Assembly (NCBI RefSeq): GCF_019702945.1
Contig: NZ_AP024749.1
Coordinates: 186,001-250,000 of the forward strand
Reading direction: 5' to 3'
Source of the DNA: Flavobacterium okayamense
GTDB taxonomy: Bacteria > Bacteroidota > Bacteroidia > Flavobacteriales > Flavobacteriaceae
DNA length: 64,000 nucleotides
Positions 1-8,758 of the stretch are shown here, one piece after another (within the stretch, counting starts at the first letter, position 1; each line of letters opens with the position of its first letter). A program made the position numbers and the translations under genes. The notes under the pieces were generated by a model, which was not told the origin of the DNA, did no database searches, and saw only the letters and a list, made by a program, of their open reading frames with translations.

Positions 1-392
1 TGTCCAACACCACCAAATCCGTGACGTTTAACAACCCCTTGAAAACCTTTACCTTTAGACACACCTTGTACGTCTACAAATTCTCCTTCGTTGAATAAAT
101 CAACAGTTAACACATCTCCTAAGTTGTGTTTTTCTTCAAAATACTTGAATTCAACGACCTGCTTCTTAGCAACTGTTCCAGCTTTCTTGAAGTGACCTTC
201 TTCAGCTTTTAACGTTTGCTTGTCAGTCTTGTCATCGAAACCAAGTTGAAGAGCTTCATACCCGTCAACCTCATTGGTTCTGACTTGGGTAACAGTACAT
301 GGACCAGCCTCAATAACTGTACACGGAATGTTTTTTCCGTTTTCGTCAAAGATACTTGTCATACCGATTTTTCTTCCGATTAACCCAGACAT
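1..392 (-). CDS. rplC: 50S ribosomal protein L3 (3' end outside window)
   Basis: Only the first 130 residues are inside the window; the gene runs off the left edge and the C-terminus is not seen. The N-terminus reads [15 protein letters not shown], the typical L3 start, followed by the conserved VIEAGPCTV stretch and [19 protein letters not shown], the segment of L3 that reaches towards the peptidyl transferase centre of the large subunit. L3 is an early-assembling 23S rRNA-binding protein. It is normally the second gene of the S10 operon, but here a terminator and its own promoter separate it from rpsJ. Identification is secure from the preserved N-terminal motifs. Confidence 0.96.
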   Translation of the reverse strand, partial: MSGLIGRKIGMTSIFDENGKNIPCTVIEAGPCTVTQVRTNEVDGYEALQLGFDDKTDKQTLKAEEGHFKKAGTVAKKQVVEFKYFEEKHNLGDVLTVDLFNEGEFVDVQGVSKGKGFQGVVKRHGFGGVG

Positions 393-466
393 ATTTAACA
401 ATTATTAATTAATATTCTTATTTTCAAACACATCACATATAGATGCACTTACTCAATTTGAGGGTG

Positions 467-498
467 CAAATATATAATTTTATTTTAAATCAAACAAA
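467..498 (-). promoter_or_regulatory. Promoter of rplC and the downstream ribosomal operon
   Basis: On the minus strand a perfect Bacteroidota -7 box TATATTTG (467-474) is preceded, 20 bases upstream, by a TTTG -33 box (495-498). This predicts transcription starting about 70 bases before the rplC ATG, after the rpsJ terminator. Seen in sequence; activity is inferred. Confidence 0.75.
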
Positions 499-557
499 TT
501 TAATTAGTTAAGTATTTTTTTGTCGAAAAATTCTTAACCAAGTTGATTCAAAATAGT

Positions 558-597
558 AAAAAAAAACCGCTGAATCTTTCAATTCAGACGGTTTTTT
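558..597 (-). terminator. Rho-independent terminator after rpsJ
   Basis: Downstream of the rpsJ stop the minus strand forms an AACCG/CTGAAT stem with one bulged base and a six-base loop, followed by a run of nine T. It closes the str operon before rplC. Confidence 0.8.
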
Positions 598-616
598 ATA
601 TCTGTTTAAAATATTA

Positions 617-922
617 TCAAACTTTGATCTCTACTTCAACACCACTTGGTAACTCTAATTTCATTAAAGCATCAATAGTTTTTGAAGAAGAACTATAAAT
701 ATCTAATAATCTTTTATATGAGCTCAATTCAAATTGCTCTCTTGATTTTTTGTTTACGTGCGGAGAACGTAATACAGTAAAAATCTTTTTATGCGTAGGT
801 AACGGAATTGGACCAGTTACAACTGCACCTGTACTTTTTACAGTCTTAACGATTTTCTCAGCTGATTTATCAACTAAGTTATGATCGTATGATTTTAATT
901 TTATTCTAATTTTTTGACTCAT
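617..922 (-). CDS. rpsJ: 30S ribosomal protein S10
   Basis: 101 residues, the standard S10 length. It starts [18 protein letters not shown] and contains the signature GPIPLPT, followed by [18 protein letters not shown], the loop region that contacts 16S rRNA in the head of the small subunit; in transcription antitermination S10 also acts as NusE. It is the last gene of the str operon, 11 bases behind fusA, and is followed by a strong terminator instead of running directly into rplC. No anomalies. Confidence 0.98.
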   Translation of the reverse strand: MSQKIRIKLKSYDHNLVDKSAEKIVKTVKSTGAVVTGPIPLPTHKKIFTVLRSPHVNKKSREQFELSSYKRLLDIYSSSSKTIDALMKLELPSGVEVEIKV

Positions 923-933
923 CTTTTTAAAAA

Positions 934-3072
934 TTAAGCATTAGCACCTTTAGCTTTCTTAATAACTTCTTCAGAAATATTAGAAGGAGTTTCTGCATAG
1001 TGAGAAAATTCCATAGTTGAAGTTGCTCTACCTGAAGACAATGTTCTTAAAGTAGTTACGTAACCAAACATTTCAGAAAGTGGAACAGAAGCTTTAATTA
1101 CTTTTGAACCTGCTCTATCATCCATATTGTTTACTTGACCTCTTCTTCTATTTAAATCCCCAACGATATCACCCATATTTTCTTCTGGAGTTAACACCTC
1201 TAATTTCATGATTGGCTCAAGGATCACAGCACCAGCAGCTTTTGCTGATTCTTTATATCCTAATTTAGCAGCCAATTCGAAAGAAAGAGCATCCGAATCT
1301 ACAGGGTGGAAAGATCCATCCGTTAAAGTTACTTTTAAACTATCAACTTCATAACCTGCTAAAGGCCCTGATTTCATAGCTTCTCTGAAACCTTTTTCTA
1401 CTGCTGGAATATATTCTTTTGGCACGTTACCACCTTTAACTTCGTTAACGAATTGTAATCCCATTGGAACTTTTCCATCAACTTCGTCAGCAGGTCCAAT
1501 TTTGAATACGATATCACCAAATTTACCACGACCACCAGATTGTTTTTTATAAACTTCTCTATGCTCAGCTTGTCTTGTGAATGCTTCTTTGTACTCTACT
1601 TGTGGCTCACCTTGATTAACCTCTACTTTAAACTCACGACGCATACGGTCAACAATGATATCTAAGTGAAGCTCACCCATTCCAGAAATAATTGTTTGTC
1701 CTGAAGCATGATCAGTTCTCACTGTAAAAGTAGGATCCTCCTCCGCTAATTTAGCTAAAGCCATACCCATTTTATCAACATCAGCTTTTGTTTTAGGCTC
1801 AACTGCAATACCGATTACTGGATCAGGGAATACCATTGATTCTAACACGATTGGGTGTTTTTCATCAGATAAAGTATCACCAGTTTTGATATCTTTAAAT
1901 CCTACAGCTGCTCCAATATCTCCAGCTTCAATATACTCAATTGCATTTTGCTTGTTAGCGTGCATTTGATAGATACGAGAGATACGCTCTTTGTTTCCTG
2001 AACGGTTGTTCAATACATAAGAACCAGCATCTAAACGTCCTGAATAAGCACGGAAGAAAGCCAAACGACCAACATAAGGGTCAGTAGCAATTTTAAATGC
2101 TAAAGCCGCGAATGGATCATTTACAGATGGTTTTCTTGAAATAGGCTCATCAGTATCAGGGTTTGTTCCTTCAATAGCTTCTTTATCTAATGGAGAAGGT
2201 AAGAATTTACAAACTGCATCTAACATGAACTGAACTCCTTTGTTTTTGAATGAAGATCCACATAACATTGGAATAATAGCCATATCGATAGTCGCTCTTC
2301 TTAATGCATTGTTGATTTCTTCCTCAGTAATAGAGTCTTCATCTTCCATGAATTTCTCTAATAAGTTTTCATCATATGCAGCAACCTCTTCGATTAACTG
2401 TTGTCTATATTTCTTAGTATCTTCAATCATATCGTCTGGAATAGCAACGATATCGAAAGTAGCTCCTTGAGTTTCATCATGCCAAACAATCGCTTGGTTT
2501 TTGATTAAGTCAACTACTCCTCTGAAATCAGCCTCATCACCAATAGGTAAAACTAAAGGCACAGCGTTTGATTTCAACATATCTTTAACTTGCTGACATA
2601 CAGCTAAGAAGTTAGACCCTTGACGGTCCATCTTGTTAACAAATCCCATACGAGGAACTTTATAGTTATCAGCTAATCTCCAGTTAGTTTCTGATTGAGG
2701 CTCAACACCATCTACCGCAGAAAACAAGAACACTAAACCATCTAATACACGTAAAGAACGATTTACCTCTACTGTAAAGTCAACGTGACCTGGAGTATCG
2801 ATAATATTAAAGTGGTAACCTTGAGTTTCTGAAGTTGGCTTACCTTGCTCAGTTGGGAAGTTCCACTCACAAGTTGTAGCAGCTGAAGTAATTGTAATAC
2901 CTCTTTCTGCCTCTTGCTCCATCCAGTCCATTGTAGCGGCACCTTCGTGAACCTCACCAATTTTGTGAGTTTTACCAGTATAGAATAAAATACGCTCAGT
3001 TGTTGTAGTTTTACCCGCATCAATATGAGCTGCAATACCGATATTTCTTGTATATTTTAAATCTCTTGCCAT
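934..3072 (-). CDS. fusA: Translation elongation factor G
   Basis: 712 residues, full length for EF-G, the GTPase that drives ribosomal translocation and, with RRF, recycling. G1 is [12 protein letters not shown] (residues 15-26), the switch I region contains [12 protein letters not shown]3 is DTPGHVDFT (92-100) and G4 is NKMD (146-149). Domains II to V follow in order, with the domain IV loop around GGRGKFGDI and the C-terminal [15 protein letters not shown]. It sits between rpsG and rpsJ in the conserved str operon order. No tuf gene follows, which is common in Bacteroidota. Confidence 0.98.
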   Translation of the reverse strand: MARDLKYTRNIGIAAHIDAGKTTTTERILFYTGKTHKIGEVHEGAATMDWMEQEAERGITITSAATTCEWNFPTEQGKPTSETQGYHFNIIDTPGHVDFTVEVNRSLRVLDGLVFLFSAVDGVEPQSETNWRLADNYKVPRMGFVNKMDRQGSNFLAVCQQVKDMLKSNAVPLVLPIGDEADFRGVVDLIKNQAIVWHDETQGATFDIVAIPDDMIEDTKKYRQQLIEEVAAYDENLLEKFMEDEDSITEEEINNALRRATIDMAIIPMLCGSSFKNKGVQFMLDAVCKFLPSPLDKEAIEGTNPDTDEPISRKPSVNDPFAALAFKIATDPYVGRLAFFRAYSGRLDAGSYVLNNRSGNKERISRIYQMHANKQNAIEYIEAGDIGAAVGFKDIKTGDTLSDEKHPIVLESMVFPDPVIGIAVEPKTKADVDKMGMALAKLAEEDPTFTVRTDHASGQTIISGMGELHLDIIVDRMRREFKVEVNQGEPQVEYKEAFTRQAEHREVYKKQSGGRGKFGDIVFKIGPADEVDGKVPMGLQFVNEVKGGNVPKEYIPAVEKGFREAMKSGPLAGYEVDSLKVTLTDGSFHPVDSDALSFELAAKLGYKESAKAAGAVILEPIMKLEVLTPEENMGDIVGDLNRRRGQVNNMDDRAGSKVIKASVPLSEMFGYVTTLRTLSSGRATSTMEFSHYAETPSNISEEVIKKAKGANA

Positions 3073-3092
3073 TTTGTTGTGTTCTTTATGAA

Positions 3093-3569
3093 TTAAAATC
3101 TAAAGTGAGAGAATGCTTTGTTCGCCTCAGCCATTTTGTGAGTATCCATTCTTTTCTTAACAGCAGCACCTTCTTCTTTAGCAGCAGCTAAAATTTCAGA
3201 AGCTAAACGTGCAGCCATTGATTTCTCATTTCTTTTTCTTGCATAAAGAATCATCCATTTCATCGCCATAGAAATTTTTCTATCTGGACGAATAGGCATA
3301 GGAATTTGGAATGTAGCACCACCCACACGACGAGAACGTACTTCTACGTGAGGCATAACATTTGTTAAAGCGTCTTTCCAAGTTTCTAAAGCAGATTTTT
3401 CTTCATCTTGTTTTTTATTTTCAACGATTTCCATTGCATCGTAGAAAACTTTAAAAGCAACTGATTTTTTACCATCCCACATTAAGTTATTCACGAAACG
3501 TGTTACTAACTGATCGTTAAACTTTGGATCTGGTAAAAGAGGTCTTTTTTTGGCCTGTCTTTTTCTCAT
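3093..3569 (-). CDS. rpsG: 30S ribosomal protein S7
   Basis: 158 residues, the normal S7 length. It begins [19 protein letters not shown] and has the S7 signature [18 protein letters not shown], the 16S rRNA-binding surface, ending in [14 protein letters not shown]7 nucleates assembly of the 30S head and in other bacteria autoregulates the str operon. It lies 20 bases before fusA and 25 bases after rpsL, consistent with a single transcript. Confidence 0.98.
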   Translation of the reverse strand: MRKRQAKKRPLLPDPKFNDQLVTRFVNNLMWDGKKSVAFKVFYDAMEIVENKKQDEEKSALETWKDALTNVMPHVEVRSRRVGGATFQIPMPIRPDRKISMAMKWMILYARKRNEKSMAARLASEILAAAKEEGAAVKKRMDTHKMAEANKAFSHFRF

Positions 3570-3594
3570 GTCTTTTCTTTAAAAGTTTTTAAAA

Positions 3595-3975
3595 TTACTT
3601 TTTGTCTTTAGGGCGTTTAGCACCATATTTAGATCTTCTTTGTAAACGACCGTTAACTCCGGCTGTATCCAAAGCACCACGTACGATGTGGTATCTAACT
3701 CCTGGTAAATCTTTTACCCTTCCACCTCTAACTAATACTATCGAGTGCTCTTGTAGATTGTGTCCTTCTCCTGGGATGTAAGCATTTACTTCATTACCAT
3801 TTGTCAAACGCACACGCGCAACTTTACGCATTGCTGAGTTTGGTTTTTTAGGTGTTGTAGTGTAAACACGCGTACAAACCCCTCTTCTTTGAGGACAAGA
3901 ATCTAAAGCAGCCGATTTACTCTTCTTAGTTATTTTGGCTCTTCCAGTTCTTACTAATTGTTGAATTGTTGGCAT
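3595..3975 (-). CDS. rpsL: 30S ribosomal protein S12
   Basis: 126 residues. It contains the universally conserved [19 protein letters not shown] and [14 protein letters not shown] blocks that form the decoding-centre side of S12. The two lysines whose substitution usually gives streptomycin resistance (in PKKPNSA and GRVKDLPG) are unchanged, so the sequence predicts a wild-type ribosome at these sites. It is the first gene of the str operon and has a strong promoter about 50 bases upstream. The extra C-terminal KRPKDKK tail is unremarkable. Confidence 0.98.
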   Translation of the reverse strand: MPTIQQLVRTGRAKITKKSKSAALDSCPQRRGVCTRVYTTTPKKPNSAMRKVARVRLTNGNEVNAYIPGEGHNLQEHSIVLVRGGRVKDLPGVRYHIVRGALDTAGVNGRLQRRSKYGAKRPKDKK

Positions 3976-4024
3976 AATTACTAATAAATTAATACTTTTT
4001 TTAACTACCCTATTTTAGGGACGG

Positions 4025-4055
4025 CAAAGGTAGAAATTATTTTTTATAATCCAAA
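4025..4055 (-). promoter_or_regulatory. Promoter of the rpsL-rpsG-fusA-rpsJ operon
   Basis: Minus strand: perfect -7 box TACCTTTG (4025-4032) and -33 TTTG (4052-4055), separated by 19 bases. This is one of the best matches to the Bacteroidota primary sigma consensus in the window and is correctly placed for rpsL. Confidence 0.85.
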
Positions 4056-4195
4056 CCCTTAATTATTTAATTTTCAACACACTTCCATTTTATCAAAAAT
4101 AACAACCCAATTTTATTTGTATTTAAAATTTAAATTAGCCAATTGTAAACAATACCAAATAATTAATGAAATGAAATAAAATTCATTTTTTACGT

Positions 4196-4203
4196 TACTT
4201 TTG
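4196..4203 (+). promoter_or_regulatory. -7 box abutting the start codon of the Omp85-like gene
   Basis: TACTTTTG matches TAnnTTTG exactly and ends only four bases before the ATG at 4208, so the transcript should start at or next to the start codon (leaderless mRNA). Confidence 0.55.
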
Positions 4204-4207
4204 AAGT

Positions 4208-5872
4208 ATGAATAAAATATGCATTCTTTTATTTTTCTTTATAACGCAAAATATATTTGCGCAAAAATTCTATTTAAAAATAGAAGGAAGTTCGATAAAA
4301 GAAACTCATATAATCGACAGTTTAGATTATATAAAGCAACATCTATCAGTTGCATCAATTTTAGAAGAACAAAAAACATTTGAAAACAAACTTTTAGCAA
4401 ATGGATACTTTTCACAACAATTAATAGAACAGAAAAAAATTAACGACAGCAGTTTTGTTTTTAGATATAAAATAAACAATCCCATAAGTGCAATTATTGT
4501 AAAAACTAAAAACCTAACAGATGAAGAAAGAGAACTTTTAGCAATTGACAAAGATTCTGTTTCAATTCTTCCCTCTGAAATAGAGAATTGGATGAAACTT
4601 AAACTGGGATTACTGGAAAGAAAAGGATATGCATTAGCCAAACTTCAACTTGTAAATCAAAAAAACAAAGACCTATATATATATAGTGATTTAAAATTAT
4701 CTCTTAATATTAAAAGACAAGTCAACGATTTAGTAATTTTGGGTTATGACAAGTTCCCTAAAAATATAAAGCAAAATTGGTTGCGAAAATTGCGAAATCG
4801 AACTTTTAATCAAGAATTAATTAATGAAGTCAGTAATGACATTGAGAATTTTCCTTTTGTAACACAAACGCGCTCGCCCGAAATACTTTTCACAAAAGAT
4901 TCTACTAAAATATATGCCTACTTAGAAAAAACAAAACCCAATAAATTTGATGGTTTTATTGGTTTTGCAAACGATGAAAAAAACACCAAATTAACATTCA
5001 ACGGTTACCTCGATTTGAATTTAATCAACATTTTAAATTCTGGTGAAAAGTTTAATTTATATTGGCGAAACGATGGAAACCAACAAACTTCATTTAATAT
5101 TGGAACTGAAATTCCGTATTGGTTTAAAACTCCATTCGGAACAAAAGCCAATTTAAAGATTTTTAAACAAGACAGTACATTTCAAAACACCCAATTAAAC
5201 TTAGATGTTGGTTATTATTTTAGCTATAACAAAAAACTTTATTTAGGATATCAAAGTATTAATTCTGTAGACATTCAGAGTGTAAACAGTATAAATCTTA
5301 ATGATTTTAGCAGTAAGTTTTACACGTTAAACTTTGACTATGTGAAACGGAATAATACAGATTTTCTATTTCCTGAAAAAACAAATTTTTATTTTAAAAT
5401 AGGAACAGGTAATAGAACCATTACCGCACAAAATACTAATCAGTTTTTTGGTGAGCTTACTATTAGTCATAATTTATATTTAAACAATAAAAATGTAATT
5501 TCTATAAAAAATCAATCGTATTATCTCGAAAGTGAGAATTATGTGATTAATGAATTGTATCGTTTTGGCGGAATTAATTCTATTCGAGGTTTTAGAGAGA
5601 ATACTTTACAGGCAAATTTCTTTTCTGGAATAATGGCAGAATATCGCTATTTATTAACGCCTTCACTTTATGTCCATTCGATTACAGATTATGGCTATTT
5701 TCAAGATAAAACCACCAATTTACAAGGAAGTTTATTAGGTTTAGGATTTGGCTTCGGTATATTAACCCAAAATGGATTATTCCAATTAGTTTATGCTAAT
5801 GGAAGTACAGATGACCAAGCTATTAAACTATCCAATTCTATTGTTCAAATTAGCTTTAAGACGAATTTTTAA
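4208..5872 (+). CDS. Omp85/BamA-TamA-like outer-membrane barrel protein
   Basis: 554 residues with a cleavable signal peptide (MNKICILLFFFITQNIFAQ). Residues about 20-240 look like a periplasmic region with POTRA-type repeats (for example VNDLVILGYDKFPKNIKQ followed by LRKLRNRTFNQELINEV). The C-terminal half is rich in alternating aromatic strands and holds RFGGINSIRGFRENT, matching the RGF motif of the lid loop in the Omp85 superfamily, and it ends IVQISFKTNF with a terminal phenylalanine as in outer-membrane barrels. BamA itself is usually longer with five POTRA domains, so this is more likely an accessory TamA/ShlB-like member, role unknown. It stands alone upstream of rlmB. Confidence 0.75.
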   Translation: MNKICILLFFFITQNIFAQKFYLKIEGSSIKETHIIDSLDYIKQHLSVASILEEQKTFENKLLANGYFSQQLIEQKKINDSSFVFRYKINNPISAIIVKTKNLTDEERELLAIDKDSVSILPSEIENWMKLKLGLLERKGYALAKLQLVNQKNKDLYIYSDLKLSLNIKRQVNDLVILGYDKFPKNIKQNWLRKLRNRTFNQELINEVSNDIENFPFVTQTRSPEILFTKDSTKIYAYLEKTKPNKFDGFIGFANDEKNTKLTFNGYLDLNLINILNSGEKFNLYWRNDGNQQTSFNIGTEIPYWFKTPFGTKANLKIFKQDSTFQNTQLNLDVGYYFSYNKKLYLGYQSINSVDIQSVNSINLNDFSSKFYTLNFDYVKRNNTDFLFPEKTNFYFKIGTGNRTITAQNTNQFFGELTISHNLYLNNKNVISIKNQSYYLESENYVINELYRFGGINSIRGFRENTLQANFFSGIMAEYRYLLTPSLYVHSITDYGYFQDKTTNLQGSLLGLGFGFGILTQNGLFQLVYANGSTDDQAIKLSNSIVQISFKTNF

Positions 5873-5873
5873 A

Positions 5874-5908
5874 AAACTTCTAACTTCTAACTTTTAACTT
5901 CCAACTTT
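5874..5908 (+). repeat. Five-unit heptad array upstream of rlmB
   Basis: Five consecutive 7-bp units of the form NAACTTN, with the central C at 5877, 5884, 5891, 5898 and 5905. The units resemble partial -7 boxes (TAnnTTT) and lead straight into the rlmB -7 box. Similar phased arrays lie upstream of mpl and of tRNA-Arg. Confidence 0.7.
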
Positions 5909-5912
5909 AATT

Positions 5913-5920
5913 TATCTTTG
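5913..5920 (+). promoter_or_regulatory. -7 box of rlmB
   Basis: TATCTTTG, a perfect TAnnTTTG box, ends four bases before the rlmB ATG. This predicts a leaderless rlmB message. No clear -33 TTTG; the heptad array occupies that place. Confidence 0.6.
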
Positions 5921-5924
5921 CCAA

Positions 5925-6659
5925 ATGGAAAAAGAACAACAAATTTTTGGAATTAGAGCTATTATTGAAGCGGTTCAAGCAGGTAAAGAAATAGACAAAG
6001 TTTTTGTACAAAAAGATCTTCAAGGTGATTTAATGAAAGAATTACTTAAAGTTCTAAAACAAAATGGTGTTAATTTTTCCTATGTACCTGTTGAAAAACT
6101 AAACCGATTAGGAGACCGAAATCATCAAGGAGCTGTTGCAAGCATCTCTCCTATTTCATTTGCCGATTTAGACGAATTAATTATGTCTTTATTAGACGAA
6201 GGCAAAAACCCTTTATTCATCGTTTTAGACGGAATTTCCGATGCTCGTAATTTTGGAGCAATCATTAGAACTGCAGAATGTACTGGCGTAAACGGCATTA
6301 TTGTTCCGAAACAAGGTAGCGCTCCTGTGAATGGTGATACGGTTAAAACAAGTGCTGGTGCTGTTTTTAACATTCCTATTTGTAAAGTAGACCATGTGAA
6401 AGATGCTGTTTTTCATTTACAATCGAGCGGCATTAAAACTGTTGCTGCAACTGAAAAAACTAACAACAATGTTTACGATATCGATTTTACTGAACCCGTT
6501 GCTATTGTAATGGGAAGTGAAGACAAAGGTGTAAATCCTTCCGTTTTAAAAGTGGTCGACGAAAAAGCGAAATTGCCTATGTACGGAACAATTTCTTCTT
6601 TAAATGTTTCTGTAGCTTGCGGTGCTTTTTTATATGAAGTAGTTAGACAAAGATTGTAA
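5925..6659 (+). CDS. rlmB: 23S rRNA (guanosine-2'-O-)-methyltransferase RlmB
   Basis: 244 residues, SpoU/TrmH family. An N-terminal L30e-like substrate-binding domain (FGIRAIIEAVQAGKEIDKVF) is followed by the knotted SPOUT catalytic domain. The three family motifs are present: NFGAIIRTAECTG with the catalytic arginine, IVMGSEDKGV that binds S-adenosylmethionine, and SLNVSVACGAFLYE near the C-terminus. RlmB methylates G2251 (E. coli numbering) in the peptidyl transferase loop. TrmH or an uncharacterised paralogue is the alternative, but the L30e domain favours RlmB. The start codon lies immediately behind a -7 box. Confidence 0.9.
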   Translation: MEKEQQIFGIRAIIEAVQAGKEIDKVFVQKDLQGDLMKELLKVLKQNGVNFSYVPVEKLNRLGDRNHQGAVASISPISFADLDELIMSLLDEGKNPLFIVLDGISDARNFGAIIRTAECTGVNGIIVPKQGSAPVNGDTVKTSAGAVFNIPICKVDHVKDAVFHLQSSGIKTVAATEKTNNNVYDIDFTEPVAIVMGSEDKGVNPSVLKVVDEKAKLPMYGTISSLNVSVACGAFLYEVVRQRL

Positions 6660-6691
6660 TTTAAAATTCGTTGATTTGATGATTTGAAAAT

Positions 6692-7450
6692 TTATTTTTT
6701 CAAAAAATCATAAATCACTTTCATAGATAAAGTGAAATAATTTTTAATTTCATTTTCACCTTCTTTAATTTTTGGTGGCGGATTAAAATTTCCGCTTTCA
6801 TCAAAGTTACGAATAAATGGATCTTCTTCGGGTTTAAAATTTGGATGTTCCCAATTATACATAATCGGTTTTCCAAATTGTGGTGTTCGAATTACTAAAG
6901 CCATTGCTAATCCAGTTACAAATCCGCTTAAATGTCCTTCCCAAGATATTCCATTTTCGATTTCTGGAAACATATACCAAACCATTCCGCCATATAATAG
7001 AACTACTAAAAACGAAACGGCCATTAAGCGATAGTATTTGGTAAAAATTCCTTTAAAAAAAATAAAACTCACCAAGACATAGATTAATCCACTTGCGCCA
7101 ATGTGATAACTTGGTCTCCCTAAAAGCCATGTTCCTAGACCTGAAAATAAAATTCCGAAAACCAAAACTAAAAAGGCTTGTTTTCTATAAAAGAAAAATA
7201 AAATAGGAAGTAAAACTAAAAGTGCGAGTGAATTATTAACCAAATGTTGGAAATCGCCATGTAAAAATGGACTAAAAAGAATTCCTTTTAAACCAAATGT
7301 TTCTCTCGGATAAACGCCTAAATGATGGAAATTTTCGTAAAATTTTGTTTCATACCAAAAAACAGTCCAAATACTTAAAAGAAAAAGTAAAGGAACAATT
7401 AATACAATTGGCTCAAACTTAAATTGATGATCTTGAATAATTCGTTTCAT
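6692..7450 (-). CDS. Rhomboid family intramembrane serine protease
   Basis: 252 residues with about six hydrophobic helices. The rhomboid active site is complete: HGDFQHLVNNSL (His69, Asn72/73) in the second helix, catalytic Ser120 in GASG, and His173 in EGHLSG. The protease cleaves membrane proteins within the bilayer; its substrate cannot be told from sequence. The soluble tail after residue 190 (DPFIRNFDESGNFNPPPKIK) is typical of the flavobacterial form. It is monocistronic, convergent with rlmB and divergent from the Crp/Fnr gene. Confidence 0.9.
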   Translation of the reverse strand: MKRIIQDHQFKFEPIVLIVPLLFLLSIWTVFWYETKFYENFHHLGVYPRETFGLKGILFSPFLHGDFQHLVNNSLALLVLLPILFFFYRKQAFLVLVFGILFSGLGTWLLGRPSYHIGASGLIYVLVSFIFFKGIFTKYYRLMAVSFLVVLLYGGMVWYMFPEIENGISWEGHLSGFVTGLAMALVIRTPQFGKPIMYNWEHPNFKPEEDPFIRNFDESGNFNPPPKIKEGENEIKNYFTLSMKVIYDFLKK

Positions 7451-7465
7451 TATTTAGAAAGTAGT

Positions 7466-7473
7466 CAAATATA
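7466..7473 (-). promoter_or_regulatory. -7 box of the rhomboid gene
   Basis: Minus-strand TATATTTG, a perfect -7 box ending 15 bases before the ATG. No obvious -33 element. Confidence 0.55.
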
Positions 7474-7553
7474 GCACCAAAAAATATTTTATGCTTTTTT
7501 GTCATGTTTCCAATTTGATGTTTATTTTTAAGCCTTATTATTTCAATTCAAAA

Positions 7554-8117
7554 ATGGATAAACTAAAAAATATTCTAAAAGAGAAAGTTGAGATTTCTGA
7601 AAGTGATTGGAAATTTATAGCATCTAAACTTCAAATTGCAACTTTAAAAAAGAAAGAATTCCTTACTGAAACAAATGCTATAGAACAAAATATCTATTTT
7701 ATTTTAGAAGGTGTTTTCAGAATTTACATAGAACTTCCCGAGAAAGACGTAACTTCTGATTTCGGTTTTCCAAATAAATTTATCAGTAGTTATTCGTCAT
7801 TTCTTACCCAAAATCCGAGCGTGGCGTGCATTCAAAGTTTAACCAAATCGAAAGTGATTTTTATTACAAGAGAAGATTTAGACGAAATTTATAAAAACAC
7901 GTCGTGTGGAGAATCTATAGGAAGAGTTTTCGCAGAAGAATTCTTTATGTATAAATCTAAAAGAGAATTAAGCTTTATGAAAGATTCGCCAACAGAACGT
8001 TACTTAAACTTATTTAAAGAACAACAAAACCTAATTCAGGAAATTCCACAAAAGTATTTAGCGTCTTATATTGGCATTACGCCACAAGCCTTGAGTAGAA
8101 TTCGTGCAAAAATATAA
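7554..8117 (+). CDS. Crp/Fnr family transcriptional regulator
   Basis: 187 residues from the chosen ATG; the frame is open further upstream, but the preceding 21 codons are not Crp-like and MDKLKNILKEKVEISESDW is a typical beginning. An N-terminal cyclic-nucleotide-binding-type jelly roll (NIYFILEGVFRIYIEL) is followed by the long dimer helix and a short helix-turn-helix ending YLASYIGITPQALSRIRAKI. No cysteines suitable for an Fe-S cluster are placed as in Fnr. Such short members usually control nearby genes; here the next gene is the YiaA/B-like protein. The effector is unknown. Confidence 0.85.
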   Translation: MDKLKNILKEKVEISESDWKFIASKLQIATLKKKEFLTETNAIEQNIYFILEGVFRIYIELPEKDVTSDFGFPNKFISSYSSFLTQNPSVACIQSLTKSKVIFITREDLDEIYKNTSCGESIGRVFAEEFFMYKSKRELSFMKDSPTERYLNLFKEQQNLIQEIPQKYLASYIGITPQALSRIRAKI

Positions 8118-8201
8118 ATACATTCAAATTTGTTAACCGAAGTTCATTGTTTGACCTTCTTCTTGTTCCTTTCTTTGCTTTAGAAATTTAAAACTAAAAA
8201 C

Positions 8202-8669
8202 ATGGAAACAAATCAAGTAAACAATTTAGAACAATCGAATACAAAAACGAAAGAAATTATTATTGTTCAAAAACCAACAGATGCATTCATTGGCGCTGCA
8301 TGGGTTTCTTTACTAACCGGAATGGTTTCTTATTGTATCGGACTTTGGAATGCGCAAATGGAGTTAAATGAAAAAGGCTACTATTTTACTATTTTATTGT
8401 TTGGGTTATTCTCTGTAATTTCTGTTCAAAAATCAGTTCGAGATAGAGCGGAAGGAATTCCCGTAACCGATATGTATTATGGAATAAGTTGGTTCACAAC
8501 TATCGCATCAATTACATTATTAGTAATTGGACTTTGGAATGCCGATTTAGAATTAAGCGAAAAAGGATTTTATGGCATGTCTTTCTTGTTAAGTTTATTC
8601 TCGGCAATTTCTGTACAAAAAAACACAAGAGATGTATTACTTGCTAAAAATTCGGTTATTCACGAATAA
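8202..8669 (+). CDS. YiaA/YiaB family inner-membrane protein
   Basis: 155 residues with four predicted transmembrane helices arranged as a tandem duplication. The first copy holds GLWNAQMELNEKGYY...FSVISVQKSVRD and the second GLWNADLELSEKGFY...FSAISVQKNTRD. This is the YiaAB two-helix domain, function unknown. A strong terminator follows at once, so it forms a single-gene unit or pairs with the Crp/Fnr gene 84 bases upstream. Confidence 0.85.
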   Translation: METNQVNNLEQSNTKTKEIIIVQKPTDAFIGAAWVSLLTGMVSYCIGLWNAQMELNEKGYYFTILLFGLFSVISVQKSVRDRAEGIPVTDMYYGISWFTTIASITLLVIGLWNADLELSEKGFYGMSFLLSLFSAISVQKNTRDVLLAKNSVIHE

Positions 8670-8691
8670 ACCAAGTAATAAATAATAACAT

Positions 8692-8726
8692 AAGGTTTGA
8701 AATTAAATTTCAAACCTTTTTCTTTT
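8692..8726 (+). terminator. Rho-independent terminator after the YiaA/B gene
   Basis: A perfect 13-bp stem AAGGTTTGAAATT / AATTTCAAACCTT with a tiny loop, followed by TTTTCTTTT. Confidence 0.85.
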
Positions 8727-8746
8727 ATATAAAATTGAAAAAAGTT

Positions 8747-8754
8747 TACTTTTA
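8747..8754 (+). promoter_or_regulatory. -7-like box abutting the rarA start
   Basis: TACTTTTA differs from TAnnTTTG only in the last base and ends four bases before the ATG at 8759, the same spacing as at rlmB and the Omp85-like gene. Confidence 0.4.
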
Positions 8755-8758
8755 CACT

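Noticed and set aside
2240..2470. Small open frame opposite fusA
   Set aside because: It is a low-complexity shadow of the conserved EF-G gene.
8735..8758. Upstream TTG as the rarA start
   Set aside because: It would put the start before the -7-like box, and the family begins with MEAPLAER.
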